Below, one piece after another: positions 53,532-61,371 of a DNA stretch of 64,000 nt. The translations under genes were made by a program, and so were the position numbers. Where the stretch lies: assembly GCA_024235415.1 (NCBI GenBank), contig JACKML010000007.1, positions 62,001 to 126,000 on the forward strand. The letters run 5' to 3'. Origin of the DNA: Chromatiaceae bacterium (GTDB lineage Bacteria > Pseudomonadota > Gammaproteobacteria > Chromatiales > Chromatiaceae). The notes below the pieces were generated by a model. That model was not told the origin of the DNA. It saw only the letters and a list, made by a program, of their open reading frames with translations, and did not search any database. Positions within the stretch are counted from its first letter, which is position 1. Each line of letters begins with the position of its first letter.

Positions 53532-56261
53532 ATGAGCGCCATTCGCATCGGCAGACGAAGAGTAGTTGCAGCCCTGCTGGGGCTGCTGGTCGTCGTGCTG
53601 GCGCTCGGCATCGCGATCCGCAATGACCTGCAGCTGGCGAACACAGCCTTTCATGAACTCGATGACGAGATCGAAACCACGCTCACGCGTCGTCTCGACA
53701 ATCTCAATGCCTCACTGCGCTCACTCAGCGGCATGCACCACGCGATGACCCGCCTGTCGCAGCAGGAGCTGTCGGCATTCGGCCAGGAGATCGGACGCAG
53801 CCACCCCTATGTACGCGCGATCCTGCAGCTGCGCCTCGTCGACGCCGGCGAGAGAGCGGCCTACGAGGAATCGTTCCAGGAGGCGGGGTTTCCGACCTTC
53901 GCGATCACCGCCAACGGTGAATCCGGCGACCTGGTGCCCAGTCCGGCCCGGCCCGGCTACATGGCACTCAGTTTCGTCGAGCCGCTCGACCCCGGACTGG
54001 CACGCTTCCTCGGCCTGGATTTCTACTCCAGGGCCGACCTGCGTGAAGCGATCGATCAGGCAGTGCGCAGCGGCGAAATTTCCGCGGCACCGGCCACACC
54101 GATCGGCAAGGGTGCGTTCCTGCTGTTGAAGGCGGTTTACAAGGGCTTCTTCGTCCCCACCACCGAGAGCGAACGCCTTGCGCAGGTTCACGGCGTGTAT
54201 GGACTGGTGGTCGACGTCCCGGCGTTCCTGGCCGATATCGGTGGCGGCCCTGGCCTGCACCTGAGCACCTGGAACACGGAGCGGCCGGTCACGCTGTTCC
54301 GCCAGCCGGAGGCAGCGCAGCCGGACTGGGTCGCGCGCTTTCTTCCCGACCAACACGCGGATATCGATATCTCCCTGGACCCGACACGCTTTCGCATCAG
54401 TATCGACAGGACGCTCGACAGCCGCGCGTTACGCCCCGCGCAGTGGATGACCGTGACAGCGACATTCGTCGGCCTTTACCTGGCCGGCGTGCTGGTGGTC
54501 TTCACCCGCCTGCGTGCCACAGAAGCGGCCAGGGATGCCAAGGAGCAGCTGTTCCAGGAAAAGGAACGTGCCCAGGTCACCCTGCAGTCGATCGGTGAGG
54601 CGGTAATCACCACCGACCCCACCGGCGTCGTCGACTTCCTGAACCCGGCGGCCGCACAGCTGACCGGCTGGGGCGCTGACGACGCGCGCGGCCGGCATCT
54701 CAACGAAATCTTTTCATTGGTGTCGGAAAAAGACGGCACCGGCCTGCCCGACCCCATTGCGCGCGCACTGCGCGACCATGACGAGTCCGAGGCCGCAGCG
54801 TTGATGATCCGCAGCGACGGCGCCACCATTGCGGTGATCGAGAACGCCGCCGCGATCCGTGACAGCGACGGTCACTTCACCGGAGCGGCGCTGATCGTGC
54901 GTGACGTCAGCCGCGAGCGCAATCTGCTGCGCGAGATGGCATTTCAGGCCACGCACGACCCGCTGACCCGGTTGATCAACCGGCGTCAGTTCGAACGCGA
55001 ACTGGCGGCCGTGGTCGACGATGCCCTGAACTCCGACAGTCAGCACGCCCTGATGTACATCGACCTCGATCAGTTCAAGGCGATCAACGACAGCTGTGGC
55101 CATATGGCCGGTGACCAGTTGCTCAAGCAGGTGGCAAGCCACCTCGGTGAGAACATCCGCCGCCTCGACCGCCTCGCGCGCCTCGGTGGCGACGAGTTCG
55201 GCGTACTGCTGCGTGACTGCAGCATCGAAAAGGCGCTGGAGGTGGCCGAGGCGCTGCGGCACGAGATCAAAGACCTGCGCCTGCATTGGGAGGACAAGAC
55301 ATTCCGCATCAGTCTCAGCGTCGGCGTGGTCGCGATCTCCCAGCAGAGCGGCAGCCTCGACGAGGTGCTGCGTGCCGCCGATGCCGCCTGTTACGTGGCC
55401 AAGGACCAGGGGCGCAACCGCGTCCACTTCTACCAGCCAGACGACCAGATGCTGGCGAAGCGCAGCAGTGACATGCAGTGGCTGCAGCGCCTGCGCGAGG
55501 CGATCGACAACGACCAGCTGGTGCTGTTCGGCCAGAGCATTTTCCCGCTCAACGCAGACAGCCCGCACCCGGCGATGTGCGAACTGCTGGTACGCATGGT
55601 CGACGCGGACGGAAGGATCGTGCCGCCAATGACGTTCATTCCAGCGGCCGAGCGGTTCAACCTGATGTTCGACCTCGACCTGTGGGTGATCGGTGCCGCG
55701 TTCCGCCAGCTGGCCACGCTGTGGCAGCACCATCCGCAGGATCGTCGCATCTTCACCATCAACCTGTCGGGCCAGTCGCTCGACCATCCCGACCTCGAAC
55801 TGGCGATCCAGCGCCTCGAGGTGGAACACAAGATCGAACCGCACCGCATCTGTTTCGAGATCACCGAGACCAGTGTCATCGGCAATATGGATCGTGCCCT
55901 TGCGCTGATGGACAGCCTGCGCCGACGCGGCTTCCTGTTCGCACTCGATGATTTCGGCACCGGTCTGAGTTCTTTCGCCTACCTGAAGAAACTGCCGGTC
56001 GACTACCTGAAGATCGACGGCGAATTCGTCCGCGACATCCTGCACGACCCAGTGGACAAGGCGATGGTCGATACCATCAGGCGCATTGGCGGCGTGCTAG
56101 GCATGACCACGATAGCCGAGGCGATAGAGGATGCCGACACCTGCGCGTTGCTGACGGCGATGGGGATCGACTACGGCCAGGGCTATCACCTCGCCAAGCC
56201 GGCCCCCGGCGAGTTCGCCCCCGTCATCTCCAATGTGGTGGCCTTGCCTGCCCGGAAGTGA
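53532..56261 (+). CDS. CHASE-PAS-GGDEF-EAL membrane cyclic-di-GMP protein
   Basis: This 909-residue protein has a membrane helix near the N-terminus (about residues 10-28), a periplasmic CHASE domain (about 40-290), a second helix (about 300-320, TVTATFVGLYLAGVLVVF), a PAS domain (about 345-470), a GGDEF domain (about 475-635, GGDEF intact, RxxD site RRLD) and an EAL domain (about 650-900). In the EAL domain the motif reads ELL (PAMCELLVRMVD); the metal-binding Glu is kept, and loop 6 is the standard DDFGTGLSS. The later motif reads AEAIED instead of AEGVET. It follows the binding-protein gene by 9 bp. Confidence 0.92.
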   Translation: MSAIRIGRRRVVAALLGLLVVVLALGIAIRNDLQLANTAFHELDDEIETTLTRRLDNLNASLRSLSGMHHAMTRLSQQELSAFGQEIGRSHPYVRAILQLRLVDAGERAAYEESFQEAGFPTFAITANGESGDLVPSPARPGYMALSFVEPLDPGLARFLGLDFYSRADLREAIDQAVRSGEISAAPATPIGKGAFLLLKAVYKGFFVPTTESERLAQVHGVYGLVVDVPAFLADIGGGPGLHLSTWNTERPVTLFRQPEAAQPDWVARFLPDQHADIDISLDPTRFRISIDRTLDSRALRPAQWMTVTATFVGLYLAGVLVVFTRLRATEAARDAKEQLFQEKERAQVTLQSIGEAVITTDPTGVVDFLNPAAAQLTGWGADDARGRHLNEIFSLVSEKDGTGLPDPIARALRDHDESEAAALMIRSDGATIAVIENAAAIRDSDGHFTGAALIVRDVSRERNLLREMAFQATHDPLTRLINRRQFERELAAVVDDALNSDSQHALMYIDLDQFKAINDSCGHMAGDQLLKQVASHLGENIRRLDRLARLGGDEFGVLLRDCSIEKALEVAEALRHEIKDLRLHWEDKTFRISLSVGVVAISQQSGSLDEVLRAADAACYVAKDQGRNRVHFYQPDDQMLAKRSSDMQWLQRLREAIDNDQLVLFGQSIFPLNADSPHPAMCELLVRMVDADGRIVPPMTFIPAAERFNLMFDLDLWVIGAAFRQLATLWQHHPQDRRIFTINLSGQSLDHPDLELAIQRLEVEHKIEPHRICFEITETSVIGNMDRALALMDSLRRRGFLFALDDFGTGLSSFAYLKKLPVDYLKIDGEFVRDILHDPVDKAMVDTIRRIGGVLGMTTIAEAIEDADTCALLTAMGIDYGQGYHLAKPAPGEFAPVISNVVALPARK

Positions 56262-56266
56262 TCGGC

Positions 56267-56854
56267 TCAGTCCCAGCGGTCCGGGTAGCTGCCGGCTTCG
56301 TAGAGGTTGTTGCTCACCAGCGCCACCACCAGCATCACCAGCGCACCGATCAGCACCGGGAACACATACCCCCATCCGAGCGCATGCACCTGCTCACCAC
56401 CGATCACCGCGATCAGTGCAGTCGCACCGCCAGGCGGATGGATCGTGCGTGTAGCCATCATCAGGGCGATCGCGCTAGCCACTGCCGCCGCCTCCTGCAG
56501 GACCGAGACATCCGGCAGATAGCGATAGCAGGCGACGCCGACCAGGGCCGACACCATGTGCCCACCGATCAGATTGCGCGGCTGCGACAGCGGCGCCCGT
56601 GGCGCGCCGTACAGCAGCACCGCCGAGGCGCCAAATGAACCGACTATCAACAGGTTGAGCCTTGGCAGCAGGTCCACCGCGGCGCCGATCAGGGCAATGC
56701 CGGCAAAGGCACCCAGCCAGGCGACCAGGATCTGCAACACACTGATCCGCGGCCGCGGCGCCTGCCCGATGGCGGGCTTGGTGCGGGCATGTGCAGGATG
56801 TTCGGCGTCGGGGACCGGATTCGGGTCTTTTGAGACCGGCGGTTGTTCAGTCAT
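56267..56854 (-). CDS. HPP family integral membrane protein
   Basis: This 195-residue protein has a hydrophilic N-terminus of about 35 residues and four to five membrane helices. The defining HPP motif is in TIHPPGGATALIAV. Some HPP proteins transport nitrite into chloroplasts; bacterial roles are poorly known. Start at the ATG at 56854, which overlaps the 3' end of hemB by 8 bp, so the two are linked in translation. Confidence 0.88.
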   Translation of the reverse strand: MTEQPPVSKDPNPVPDAEHPAHARTKPAIGQAPRPRISVLQILVAWLGAFAGIALIGAAVDLLPRLNLLIVGSFGASAVLLYGAPRAPLSQPRNLIGGHMVSALVGVACYRYLPDVSVLQEAAAVASAIALMMATRTIHPPGGATALIAVIGGEQVHALGWGYVFPVLIGALVMLVVALVSNNLYEAGSYPDRWD

Positions 56855-57860
56855 TGAGCCACTGCGCCGCACGTTTGGCGAAATAGCTGAGGATGCCGTC
56901 GGCGCCGGCGCGCTTGATGCAGAGCAGCGATTCCATCACCACTGCACGCTCGTCCAGCCACCCGTTTTGTGCCGCCGCCATGTGCATCGCATATTCGCCG
57001 CTGACCTGATAGACGAAAGTCGGCACACCGAACTGGTCCTTGACCCGGCGCACGATGTCCAGATAGGGCATCCCCGGCTTGACCATCACCATGTCGGCGC
57101 CTTCCTGCAGGTCGAGTGCCACCTCGCGCAGCGCTTCGTCGCTGTTCGCCGGGTCCTGCTGGTAGGTGTATTTGTTGCCCTTGCCCAGGTTGGCTGCCGA
57201 GCCAACCGCATCGCGGAACGGCCCATAGTAGCTGCTGGCGTACTTCGCCGAATACGCGAGTATGCGGGTGTGGATATGCCCCTCGGCCTCGAGGGCATCA
57301 CGGATGTCACCGATGCGCCCATCCATCATATCGGATGGCGCCACCACGTCGGCGCCCGCTGCAGCGTGTGACAACGCCTGCTTGACCAGCACCTCGACCG
57401 TCTCGTCATTCATCACGTAACCGCTGGCATCGATCAACCCGTCCTGGCCATGCGTGGTGAACGGATCCAGCGCGACATCGGTGATGACCCCCAGATCCGG
57501 CAGCGCATCCTTGATGGCGCGCACCGCGCGCTGCGCCAGGCCATCCGGATTGAAGGCCTCGGCCGCATCGTCGCTCTTGGCGCTGGCCGGCGTAACCGGG
57601 AACAGGGCCAGTGCCGGGATGCCCAGCGCATGTGCCGCACGGGCCTCCTCTACCAGCAGATCGATACTCAGGCGTTCGACTCCCGGCATCGACGCCACCG
57701 GTTCGCGCTGACCGCTGCCCTCGAGCACGAACAGGGGATAGATGAAATCGTCCGGGCTGAGCCGGGTCTCACGCATCAGGCGGCGCGAGAAATCGTCCCG
57801 GCGCATGCGCCGCATGCGCGTGAAAGGGTAGCCGGCAAAGGCCTGGGTATCGTTGCTCAT
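56847..57860 (-). CDS. hemB: Delta-aminolevulinic acid dehydratase (porphobilinogen synthase)
   Basis: HemB condenses two aminolevulinates to porphobilinogen, the first pathway-specific common step of tetrapyrrole synthesis. The 337-residue protein has the two Schiff-base lysines (YSAKYASSYYGPFRD and VMVKPGMPYLDIV). The metal region reads DVALDPFTTHGQDGL, lacking the three zinc Cys of the Escherichia coli enzyme, as in the magnesium-dependent Pseudomonas form. It follows algR on the same strand by 57 bp and overlaps the HPP gene. Confidence 0.96.
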   Translation of the reverse strand: MSNDTQAFAGYPFTRMRRMRRDDFSRRLMRETRLSPDDFIYPLFVLEGSGQREPVASMPGVERLSIDLLVEEARAAHALGIPALALFPVTPASAKSDDAAEAFNPDGLAQRAVRAIKDALPDLGVITDVALDPFTTHGQDGLIDASGYVMNDETVEVLVKQALSHAAAGADVVAPSDMMDGRIGDIRDALEAEGHIHTRILAYSAKYASSYYGPFRDAVGSAANLGKGNKYTYQQDPANSDEALREVALDLQEGADMVMVKPGMPYLDIVRRVKDQFGVPTFVYQVSGEYAMHMAAAQNGWLDERAVVMESLLCIKRAGADGILSYFAKRAAQWLND

Positions 57861-57917
57861 GGTGCGAATCCGCAGTCACTTCAGGAGACGCGCATTCTAA
57901 CACCCCACGCGGCCGGT

Positions 57918-58655
57918 TCAGGGTTTGGGAGCCGGGTCCAGGGCGCGCAGCAGGTGCCGCACATCCGGCGCATGCCGCCGGCTCACCTCCACCACCTGGT
58001 CGCAGCCGTGCAGCAACAACGACAGCTGGCCGCCCGGGTCCCGGCGCAGCTCACGTACCCGGCCGGGCGCCACCAGGGCATTGCGATGGACCCGCAGAAA
58101 GGCCCCCGGCAGCCGTTCCTCGATGGCGCGCAACGACTCTTCGGTCAACGCCATACCGGAGGCATGCCACACCTCGACGTACTTGCTGTCTGCGCGCAAC
58201 AGGATCGCCTCGTGCGCCGGGATTCGCAGCACGCCGCCGCGGTAACTCGCATTGAGATAGTGCCCGCTCGCGGCCAGCGCCTCCTGCTGGTCGCGGCTAA
58301 GCGCACGCGCCTTGTCGAGCGCACGCGCCAGGCGCTCCGGTCGCACCGGCTTGAGCAGGTAATCGATTGCGTTCGCATCGAAGGCTGCCAGCGCATGTTC
58401 GTCATACGCGGTAACGAATATCACGGCCGGGGGATCGGGGCGCGTGGCCAGTACCAGCGCGGCCGCGATGCCGTCCATGCCCGGCATACGGATATCGAGC
58501 AACACCAGGTCAACGTGCTGGCGCTCGCAATGCGCCAGCACCTCGGCCCCGTTGGCCGCCTGGCCGACAACCTCGCAGTGACCGTCACCCGCTGCCAGGA
58601 GCGCCGCCAGGCGCGCGCGCGCCGGCGCCTCGTCATCCGCGATCACCACCTTCAT
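57918..58655 (-). CDS. algR: LytTR-family response regulator, AlgR-like
   Basis: This 245-residue regulator has a receiver domain with Asp54 (LLDIRMP) and a C-terminal LytTR DNA-binding domain (VHRNALVAPGRVREL, near residue 195). AlgR in Pseudomonas controls alginate, type IV pili and virulence; the targets here are unknown. Its start overlaps the stop of the sensor gene by 4 bp, and hemB follows downstream. The algZ-algR-argH arrangement is the same as in Pseudomonas. Confidence 0.88.
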   Translation of the reverse strand: MKVVIADDEAPARARLAALLAAGDGHCEVVGQAANGAEVLAHCERQHVDLVLLDIRMPGMDGIAAALVLATRPDPPAVIFVTAYDEHALAAFDANAIDYLLKPVRPERLARALDKARALSRDQQEALAASGHYLNASYRGGVLRIPAHEAILLRADSKYVEVWHASGMALTEESLRAIEERLPGAFLRVHRNALVAPGRVRELRRDPGGQLSLLLHGCDQVVEVSRRHAPDVRHLLRALDPAPKP

Positions 58656-59674
58656 ATCGCCCCCAACGGAAAGTGCAGTCGCACCTGGTAGCAGCCGTCC
58701 ACCTGCCCCACCACCATACCGGCGGCATCGCCGAAGGCGGCGTCGAGGCGCTCGCGGACGTTGTCCTGCGCCATCCGGTTGCCACGCCGGTGCGGCGGTT
58801 GCGGTGGGTCCGGCAGGGTATTGCGGACCGCCAGGCTGACCACGCCGTCACGACAGCGGCCACTCACGGTGATCTCACCGCCGGCGGTTGCCGGCTCAAT
58901 GCCGTGGTACACCGCGTTCTCCAGCAGCGGCTGCAACAGCAATCCAGGCAGCCTGGTGTCGCCGGGCAGGTCATCCACGTCCCAGTTCACCCGCAGGCGA
59001 TCGCCGAGCCGCTGCGTCTCGATGCGCAGGTAACCCCGGGCCAACTCGAACTCGCGCTGCAGCGTCGACACGGTGGCGACATCGGACAGGGTTGCTCGGA
59101 ACAGGTCCGACAGGTCTTGCACCACCTGCTCGGCCAGGTCGGCGTCGACGCGGGTCAGGCTGGCGATGGTATTCATGCTGTTGAACAGGAAATGCGGACG
59201 GATCCGCGCCTGCAGCGCCTGCAGACGTGACTGCGCCTCAGCCAGCTCGCGCTGCCGCTCGCGGTGCTGTTCGTACAGGTAGCGCAGCAGGACCGCACCG
59301 ACGATGCCGGCAATCGCCAGGTGGTGCAGCAGCGCGGGGAGCGCCCCGCTGCCGCTGCGCAGGCCCAGCGCCTCGGCGGCGAAGAACACCGCTGCCGTCA
59401 CCAGCAGGATCAGCACCCAGGCGACCGTGCCCGCCGTTGCGTGAGACAGGCGGCCGAGCGGCAGGCGCAGGCTGCAATAGATCGCACTGACACTCAGCGC
59501 CACCCACTGGATATACAGCGAACGCAGGCTCAGTTCGGCCCAGAACTGGTCGGTCGCTGGGAAAGCCGCGAGCGTCAACACGATCGCCAGCAGCTCGGCG
59601 CTGACCACCACCGCGAAGACCATGCGGATGGCGCAGAAGTTCGGCAGAAAAGCCCTACGCTCGATCGGTGTCAT
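58652..59674 (-). CDS. algZ: LytS-type sensor histidine kinase, AlgZ/FimS-like
   Basis: This 340-residue sensor has four to five predicted membrane helices in the first 160 residues and a His_kinase domain with RPHFLFNSMNTIASL, where the His is the phospho-acceptor in this atypical family. The N-box is LLLQPLLENAVYHGIEP. It lacks a large sensor domain. Start at the ATG at 59674, which drops a 26-residue upstream extension. argH is divergent across 106 bp, as in Pseudomonas. Confidence 0.87.
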   Translation of the reverse strand: MTPIERRAFLPNFCAIRMVFAVVVSAELLAIVLTLAAFPATDQFWAELSLRSLYIQWVALSVSAIYCSLRLPLGRLSHATAGTVAWVLILLVTAAVFFAAEALGLRSGSGALPALLHHLAIAGIVGAVLLRYLYEQHRERQRELAEAQSRLQALQARIRPHFLFNSMNTIASLTRVDADLAEQVVQDLSDLFRATLSDVATVSTLQREFELARGYLRIETQRLGDRLRVNWDVDDLPGDTRLPGLLLQPLLENAVYHGIEPATAGGEITVSGRCRDGVVSLAVRNTLPDPPQPPHRRGNRMAQDNVRERLDAAFGDAAGMVVGQVDGCYQVRLHFPLGAI

Positions 59675-59780
59675 GACGTCCAGTATATGGGATCGTCGAA
59701 GCCCTGCCGTGATACCCGGCTGATACGTCTGCCACATAGCGAATATAATCACGCCCTTGCAGAAACCCGGTGCCTAATCC

Positions 59781-61160
59781 ATGACCGACAAGAAACTCTG
59801 GGCCGGCCGCTTCGCCGCGCCGACCGACGCCTTCGTCGAGGCCTTCACCGCCTCGGTCGAGTTCGACCAGCGCCTTGCGCCCTATGACATCCAGGGGTCG
59901 ATCGCGCATGCGACCATGCTGGCACGCCAGGGGATACTCAGCGACGCGGAGCGTGACGCGATCATCGGCGGCCTGGAGCGCATCCTGGCGCGCATCGAGG
60001 CCGGCGGGTTCCAATGGTCGGTGGAACTCGAAGATGTGCATATGAACATCGAAGCGGCCCTTACCGACGATATCGGCATCGCCGGCAAGAAACTGCACAC
60101 CGGGCGTTCACGCAACGATCAGGTCGCGACCGACGTGCGCCTGTGGCTGCGCGCCGAGCTGGTGGAGATCCGCAGTGCGGTCCGCCGCCTGCAGCATGCC
60201 CTGGTCGACCTGGCGGAGCGCGAGGCCGACACCATCATGCCGGGGTTCACCCACCTGCAGACGGCGCAGCCGATCACCTTCGGCCACCACATGATGGCGT
60301 GGTTCGAGATGCTCGAACGCGACCATGCACGCATCGCGGACTGCGGCACGCGGCTCAATGTGATGCCACTGGGTGCCGCCGCACTGGCCGGGACCAGCTA
60401 TCCGATCGACCGTGACTACACCGCGGGCCTGCTGGGGTTCGACCGCCCGGCCGAGAACTCGCTGGACGCCGTGTCCGACCGCGACTTTGCAATCGAGTTC
60501 GCCGCCGCGGCCAGCATCCTGATGATGCACCTGTCGCGTATGAGCGAGGAACTGATCATCTGGTCGTCTGCGCAGTTCCACTTCATCACCCTGTCCGACA
60601 GCTTCTGCACCGGCTCGTCCATCATGCCGCAGAAAAAGAATCCCGACGTTCCCGAACTGATCCGCGGCAAATCCGGCCGCGTGTTCGGTCATCTGGTGGC
60701 ATTGCTGACACTGATGAAATCGCAGCCACTTGCCTACAACAAGGACAACCAGGAAGACAAGGAGCCTCTGTTCGACGCGGTGGACAACGTCAAGGGCTCG
60801 CTCAAGGTGTTTGCCGACATGGTGCCGGCAATCACCTGCAACCACGACGCAATGCGCCAGGCGGCAATGAAGGGTTTCGCAACCGCCACTGACCTGGCCG
60901 ACTACCTGGTACGCAAGGGAACAGCGTTCCGGGACGCCCATGAAGTGGTCGGAAAGTCCGTGGCCTACTGCATACAAAAGGGCTGCGATCTGGCAGACCT
61001 CGGCCTCGACGAACTGCGCCGTTTCTCACCCGCTATCGATGACGACGTATTCGACTGCCTGACCCTCGATGGCTCCGTCGCTGCTCGAGATCACATCGGC
61101 GGCACGGCGCCGGCCCAGGTCAGGAAGGCGATCGAGCGTGCGCGTGCGCGCCTGGACTGA
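59781..61160 (+). CDS. argH: Argininosuccinate lyase
   Basis: ArgH splits argininosuccinate into arginine and fumarate, the last step of arginine synthesis. The 459-residue protein starts MTDKKLWAGRFAAPTDAFVE and has the fumarase-superfamily signature GSSIMPQKKNPD near residue 278. The divergent algZR pair is its usual neighbour. Confidence 0.97.
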   Translation: MTDKKLWAGRFAAPTDAFVEAFTASVEFDQRLAPYDIQGSIAHATMLARQGILSDAERDAIIGGLERILARIEAGGFQWSVELEDVHMNIEAALTDDIGIAGKKLHTGRSRNDQVATDVRLWLRAELVEIRSAVRRLQHALVDLAEREADTIMPGFTHLQTAQPITFGHHMMAWFEMLERDHARIADCGTRLNVMPLGAAALAGTSYPIDRDYTAGLLGFDRPAENSLDAVSDRDFAIEFAAAASILMMHLSRMSEELIIWSSAQFHFITLSDSFCTGSSIMPQKKNPDVPELIRGKSGRVFGHLVALLTLMKSQPLAYNKDNQEDKEPLFDAVDNVKGSLKVFADMVPAITCNHDAMRQAAMKGFATATDLADYLVRKGTAFRDAHEVVGKSVAYCIQKGCDLADLGLDELRRFSPAIDDDVFDCLTLDGSVAARDHIGGTAPAQVRKAIERARARLD

Positions 61161-61227
61161 TGCTGCGCAGCACCAAACCGGATTCAATACAGCGCCCTGC
61201 CCGCCGCTAACCCTTGAGCAACTGTGA

Positions 61228-61240
61228 CCGCCCCGGGCGG
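61228..61240 (+). terminator. Small hairpin after argH
   Basis: A 5-bp stem, CCGCC with GGCGG, encloses CCG at 61233-61235. It lies 67 bp after argH in a 211-bp gap. No T-tract follows, so it is only a weak terminator candidate. I see no other gene in this gap. Confidence 0.2.
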
Positions 61241-61371
61241 ACACTCACCTTTACGGGAACCATGGGGCGAGGAATGGACCAGGCTGATATGTGCGTAAAC
61301 CCGGAACTGCTTCCGACGTTTGATCCACATACCGAACGCTTCGCGCAGGCCGGTTAGCCCCGGAGACGAGG

